Assembly: GCA_024434115.1 (NCBI GenBank)
Contig: QMIT01000009.1
Coordinates: forward strand, 86,165-150,164
DNA: 64,000 nucleotides
Reading direction: 5' to 3'
Source of the DNA: Chloroflexota bacterium
GTDB taxonomy: Bacteria; Chloroflexota; Anaerolineae; Aggregatilineales; J027
Shown: piece after piece, positions 61,001 through 64,000 of the stretch
How the letters are laid out: each line of letters opens with the position of its first letter
Position numbering within the stretch: position 1 is the first letter of the stretch
Notes under the pieces: generated by a model
What the model was told of the DNA's origin: nothing
Seen by the model: only the letters and a program-made list of their open reading frames with translations
The model's database searches: none
Program-made: the position numbers and the translations under genes

Positions 61001-62925
61001 TGGGGCAGTGGGACAGCACCATTAAGGCCCTTGCGCCGCTGCTCTATGAAGATGTCGAGGCCGAATCGTTTACCTATGCCCTGTCGCAAGAATATACGGC
61101 GATTGCACAGGCAAACCTGAACAATCAGGAAGTGGCGTTGACTCATTTGCAAAAGGCCTATGAACATCAGCCCATTCCGCATGAGCAAGGCCTCTTGTTG
61201 GAGCGCATGTGTGATTTGTATTTGGAAATGGGCAATACCGATGCCGCCATTGACCATTGCCGTCGTGCCATTCCGTTGATGGATCGGCAGGGTTTTCCGG
61301 GGGATGCGGCGCGGGTCTTGACCAAATTGGCCCGAACCTTGAGCGGCACAAATCATTATGCCGATTCAATCGGGGTCTATGAAGATGCCCTACAAATGCT
61401 GCGTGCCCTGCCAGATGCCGATTTGGTGCATACGGCACGGGTGTATATCAGCCTAGCAACTAGCCATGAAGCGCAGGGGCAGTATCCACAGGCCGCCATT
61501 GCCTATCGGAACGCGATTGATACGTTGGATTCGTCGCGTACCCCATCACATGATGACCATCGGCAGGCTGTGACACGGTTGGCGGCGGTGTATGCCTTGA
61601 TGCAAGATTATGACCACGCCATTGAACTTTATCAGCAGGCACGCGAAGAAACGGAAAAATTCGGCACGCCGCAGGAATTGGGTACGATCATCGCTGCCCA
61701 AGCCGATACCTTACGACGGGCCAATCGTCTCGAAGAAGCGCTTGAGGCCTATGAAGCGGCGTTGGAATTACAACCGGCCACGAACTTCCCGCGCGAACGG
61801 GCCGCTACCTTACGCGGGTATGGGCAGGCGCTATCGCTGTCAGATTTATTGGATGATGCCCGCCACGCATGGACGCAGGCCCTCGAAATTACCACCGACG
61901 CCCCCGCCATCGAAATCGCGCTCACCTATCATGCCATCGGGGAAGCCTCGCGGCGTTTGCAGCAGTATGAGGAGGCGGAGAAAAATCTGCGGGATGCGCT
62001 GAGCTATCATCAAGCAGGCAACGAAGCGACCGCAGATACCCTGCGGATGTTGGGGGGTACGCTGTTAGATGCTAATCGCCCCGCTGATGCCATTTCACCC
62101 TTGCAGCAGGCGTTGGATATTGAGAAGGGCCTACCCCAGCAGGTCAATGCACGCATTGTCACCACCCTTGATTTATTGGCGCAGGCCCAAGAAAATGGCG
62201 GTGATTTGACTGGAACGATCACCAGTCATCATCAGGCATTGGTGTATACAGATCGAACCCTACAGCCTGTCCAAACCGCTAATCGCCTGCGCACATTGGG
62301 CCGACTCTATACTGTCTTGCAGCGCTGGCGCGATGCCCATATGGCGTTGGAAGAGGCGTTGGACGTTGAATTTAAACACAAGCCCCGTTCGGATTCACGC
62401 ATTGCCCAAACGTTGGAAATGATCGCACAGGCGTATCGGCGGGAGGGGCATCTTGAAAAAGCGGCGGACGCCTATAAACGCATGGCTTCGTATGCCAACC
62501 TCACCAAGACGGCCTCGGCGGAATTAAAAGTGACCCTCGATGAAATCCAAAAGCATCGGGCGACACTTGACGCGGCCCGTGAATCGCTGACCGTTATGGA
62601 GCGTACCAAAGGCGGCGATTATCGAGATTTGGTCTATATCTATGCCCTGATTGCCCAAACCCACGCCGCACTTTCGCAGCCAGAATCCGCCAATGATGCT
62701 ATTGACAAATTATTGACGGTACTCGAACAACAGGCCGGGGAACTTAATACCGCCGACGAACGTCCGCATTACCGAGGGTTGGCGCATGTTTTTGAGGGCA
62801 GTCAGGCCGCTAGTGAGGGTAATTTAATTGAGGCGAGGGCACACTTTCAGCGGGCTCTACACGACACAACGGATAAGGCCATGCGTTGGGTGATTGAGCG
62901 CGGATTAGAGAGTGTTCAGGAATAA
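58006..62925 (+). CDS. STAND-type NTPase with long TPR array
   Basis: 1639 residues. N-terminal leader (1-95) of unknown type, NB-ARC-like NTPase with P-loop GEPGMGKTT (120-128) and Walker B VVVDN (191-195), a GGHPLAL motif typical of NB-ARC/AP-ATPases (about 273-279), a winged-helix region (about 320-400), then about 20-25 TPR repeats to the C-terminus. STAND proteins act as ligand-triggered oligomeric switches in signalling, regulation or defence. No effector domain is obvious, unlike Avs or other immune STANDs. GTPase/ATPase signature is intact. Confidence 0.92.
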   Translation: MSTQRPIPELPPFTPRLEGFRIEEFHHQSLALLNFPIEHDQAALDVAAFRVDPPAPPPEPPIPYLQSVWYPKPIRGVRDWALGQLIPPRSPQIIGKTRTADVQRAIRPLVGNKGPVIIQGEPGMGKTTLLAHIAGHERTRQRYRRIWWFDDPQRVTQGLALALNLPTVLTESDVTTKCAMLNAALDENTLVVVDNVHPDDLEWLTTLSIQLLVGVEMTPDEPTDSEDAPPEPENVITLRALPQPDALELLAEVCGIDKDGMRGQMRAWMTHITRLLGGHPLALMIAGALFREDGLPMERLVALFSDRIVPETPNPQVALDLTIDALSSEYNDLLLAMGTLPPSGASFEAILATAKIEGVIAGYRGLAFLAKRGLIHHDTRIGEKYVAHPMVWERMANATPHKAGNPFGDRLRNWVTSLARRHSQDAVQLYRAQSEILYTLDMAKTYRLDEVANKLNTSLAAYFREYAPEYFSDDLATPALIGDRAKAAAVLTRGIALLNDNKLDEAAETLKEAYKLAENHGSDHELAEVLVALARYADALNDIPAAIQWLEKAGKLTYELKAENSLDIIRMGLAIVYRKAGRLKEALAVLDEVEGSAAERARIHRTAKQWDLMIQAMEEAGDLSPYSRADGYLQAGRYAEALGAIADEHDSRSAYLRAVIYHLNGDLETAIRGYETALEMFPSRDQYRVEALIGMGISYVQQDNREQGEKTFIQALDNIPTLRKPNPLLHGKTLMLLGALRLLDEDFNKAIEYSNQALEILGKASAESVHRESADAYRTLGRAYWRKNNKTQALTAFQNEAEHVQSMVVRDDKRIGIALHHLAEAYYASGEVERAIGNYRRALTHLDAQTEPLSYFITQVALHKVLFDEDRFAPALEVSQAAIDHLNKRPPADVQHMGYMLCMHSRTEQKLGRAVQAETTFGKWQSVLAGRSDAIRDPKRPQLTLLALALAARSLIASRRPDEAVPLAEGAVMLGEKYYPSTPIAWSVRRDLGQAYLDLGQWDSTIKALAPLLYEDVEAESFTYALSQEYTAIAQANLNNQEVALTHLQKAYEHQPIPHEQGLLLERMCDLYLEMGNTDAAIDHCRRAIPLMDRQGFPGDAARVLTKLARTLSGTNHYADSIGVYEDALQMLRALPDADLVHTARVYISLATSHEAQGQYPQAAIAYRNAIDTLDSSRTPSHDDHRQAVTRLAAVYALMQDYDHAIELYQQAREETEKFGTPQELGTIIAAQADTLRRANRLEEALEAYEAALELQPATNFPRERAATLRGYGQALSLSDLLDDARHAWTQALEITTDAPAIEIALTYHAIGEASRRLQQYEEAEKNLRDALSYHQAGNEATADTLRMLGGTLLDANRPADAISPLQQALDIEKGLPQQVNARIVTTLDLLAQAQENGGDLTGTITSHHQALVYTDRTLQPVQTANRLRTLGRLYTVLQRWRDAHMALEEALDVEFKHKPRSDSRIAQTLEMIAQAYRREGHLEKAADAYKRMASYANLTKTASAELKVTLDEIQKHRATLDAARESLTVMERTKGGDYRDLVYIYALIAQTHAALSQPESANDAIDKLLTVLEQQAGELNTADERPHYRGLAHVFEGSQAASEGNLIEARAHFQRALHDTTDKAMRWVIERGLESVQE

Positions 62926-63062
62926 AGCAGAATTTGGTGTAGAATAGCTTTATTAACCCAAAATTATTTTCCGTATCCATTGGCTTGTTGTGTAGTATTC
63001 AATAGCTCCCAGCACGCCGTCACCGCATAGCATTATAGAACATGGGTGGAGCATAGATTTTC

Positions 63063-64000
63063 ATGAACTCAAACACTCAGCGTATCATTGGTGGACGCTT
63101 CGAGGTTCTTGACGTTATTGGACAGGGGGGTATGGGAACCGTTTATCGCGGGCGGGATACCCAAACGGGCGAAACGGTTGCCATTAAATCTCTGCGACCT
63201 GATATTGTCAAAGATGACCCCAAATTACTTGAACGCTTCACCCGCGAAGGCGAGGCACTACGCCAACTGAATCACCCCAGCATTGTCAAAATGTTGGCCT
63301 CGATTGAAGAAGACAATCATCATTACATCGTGATGGAATATGTCGGCGGCAAGTCACTCAAAGACCTGCTGGCGGAATCTGGCCCGATGCCAATTGATCG
63401 TGTGTTACATATCACACTGGATTTGGCCGATGCCCTAACCCGCGCCCATCGCCTCAAGATTATTCACCGTGACCTTAAACCCGCCAATGTGCTGCTGGCA
63501 GATGATGGCACCCCGCGTTTGGCAGATTTTGGGGTGGCACGTTTGGCTGATAAGCAGGGCCATACCCAAACAGGCGAAGTTTTAGGAACCTATGCCTATC
63601 TCAGCCCCGAAGCGTGTCATGGTGAAAAATTGGATGCTCGCACTGATATTTGGTCAATGGGCGTGATGCTGTTTGAAATGCTGACGGGAAAACGCCCCTT
63701 TGAAGAAGATCAACTAGGGGCGACGTTGGTAGCCATTATGACCAAGCCAGCGCCCGATTTAGCCAAATTGCGGCCCGATGCCCCCGCCGGACTCGTGCAT
63801 CTCATCAATCAGATGTTGGTCAAAGACCCGACCCAGCGGATTGGAAGCGTGCGGCTGGTCGGGGCGGAGCTTGAATCCATTATAGATAATATTGATACGG
63901 GGGTTCGGCATAACATCGCGGCGCTACGGGCATCGGATGGGTTGACCTCACGTTTTGAGACACCTACCCCCGGCTCGACCATGACCCCGATAGATGACAG
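63063..64000 (+). CDS. Ser/Thr protein kinase, PknB-like (3' end beyond window)
   Basis: Partial: about 312 codons visible. Hanks-type kinase with glycine loop IGQGGMG, Lys42, Glu63, HRDLKP (Asp137) and DFG (Asp155), followed by TYAYLSPE. The Pro/Thr-rich stretch after residue 290 suggests a linker to a membrane segment beyond the edge. It starts 137 bp after the STAND gene; they may be cotranscribed. Confidence 0.94.
   Translation, partial: MNSNTQRIIGGRFEVLDVIGQGGMGTVYRGRDTQTGETVAIKSLRPDIVKDDPKLLERFTREGEALRQLNHPSIVKMLASIEEDNHHYIVMEYVGGKSLKDLLAESGPMPIDRVLHITLDLADALTRAHRLKIIHRDLKPANVLLADDGTPRLADFGVARLADKQGHTQTGEVLGTYAYLSPEACHGEKLDARTDIWSMGVMLFEMLTGKRPFEEDQLGATLVAIMTKPAPDLAKLRPDAPAGLVHLINQMLVKDPTQRIGSVRLVGAELESIIDNIDTGVRHNIAALRASDGLTSRFETPTPGSTMTPIDD

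Noticed and set aside
58006..62925. Immune-type STAND (Avs-like) system
   Set aside because: No N-terminal nuclease, protease or TIR effector domain was recognised; only the NTPase-TPR architecture is shared.
1..64000. tRNA, rRNA or CRISPR arrays
   Set aside because: Intergenic gaps are short and none showed a cloverleaf with TTC arm, rRNA sequence or regularly spaced direct repeats with spacers.

Overview
The window is a gene-dense, roughly 50% GC stretch of a bacterial chromosome. The best fit is a Chloroflexota (Anaerolineae-like) genome; this is inference from gene content and style, with no marker tree. The hints are Ser/Thr kinases with a membrane segment and secreted or WD40-like tails, many Sec-exported beta-propeller-like proteins, a DUF5939 protein, a CHASE2 adenylate cyclase, a bacterial homospermidine synthase, a lone rsmH outside any division cluster, and an infC-rpmI-rplT operon. 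No rRNA, tRNA or CRISPR array was found.

Layout. 1-3034: a Ser/Thr kinase cut by the left edge, diverging from lexA, then a rhomboid protease. 3158-9555: a MacB-type ABC exporter (ATPase and two-FtsX permease), a GAF-SpoIIE phosphatase, an FHA membrane protein and thiD. 9608-16400: CHASE2 adenylate cyclase, a small acidic protein, rsmH, a PQQ-type sugar dehydrogenase lipoprotein, a secreted propeller-like protein and two small proteins. 16572-21532: translation genes (hisS, infC, rpmI, rplT, a SpoU-type RNA methyltransferase), with a DUF5939 protein lacking a cyclase domain just upstream of infC. 21523-29241: membrane proteins, a GNAT, a large secreted protein, a HAD hydrolase, an alpha/beta hydrolase and a zinc-ribbon protein.

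29409-32766 is a compact five-gene signalling module: CheB, a CheY-like receiver, a degenerate RsbT/GHKL-like protein, CheW, and a pseudo-receiver fused to a Roadblock/LC7-like domain. No CheA, CheR or chemoreceptor is nearby. I consider this the most novel-looking system here.

33301-51315 is a polyamine island. It holds a PotBC permease fusion, PotD and PotA on the minus strand; on the plus strand it holds two paralogous GNATs, a nucleoside-deoxyribosyltransferase-like protein, homospermidine synthase, two class III aminotransferases, an amidohydrolase and an aldehyde dehydrogenase. Together they suggest polyamine import, conversion to homospermidine, and degradation through aminobutyrate to succinate. 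A 1.3 kb IS200/IS605 element carrying only tnpB has inserted in it; both ends, the TTAC target and the expected omega-RNA guide can be read. A lower-GC EVE-HNH nuclease and a Tat-exported PhoD phosphatase are interspersed.

51325-64000: a Uma2-type protein, a GATase-like protein, a secreted SH3-like protein, then a plus-strand block of a SpoIIAA/STAS-like protein, a 752-residue TPR protein, a 1639-residue STAND NTPase with a long TPR array, and a second Ser/Thr kinase cut by the right edge. Many intergenic gaps hold GC-rich hairpins, some with T-tracts, that look like terminators.
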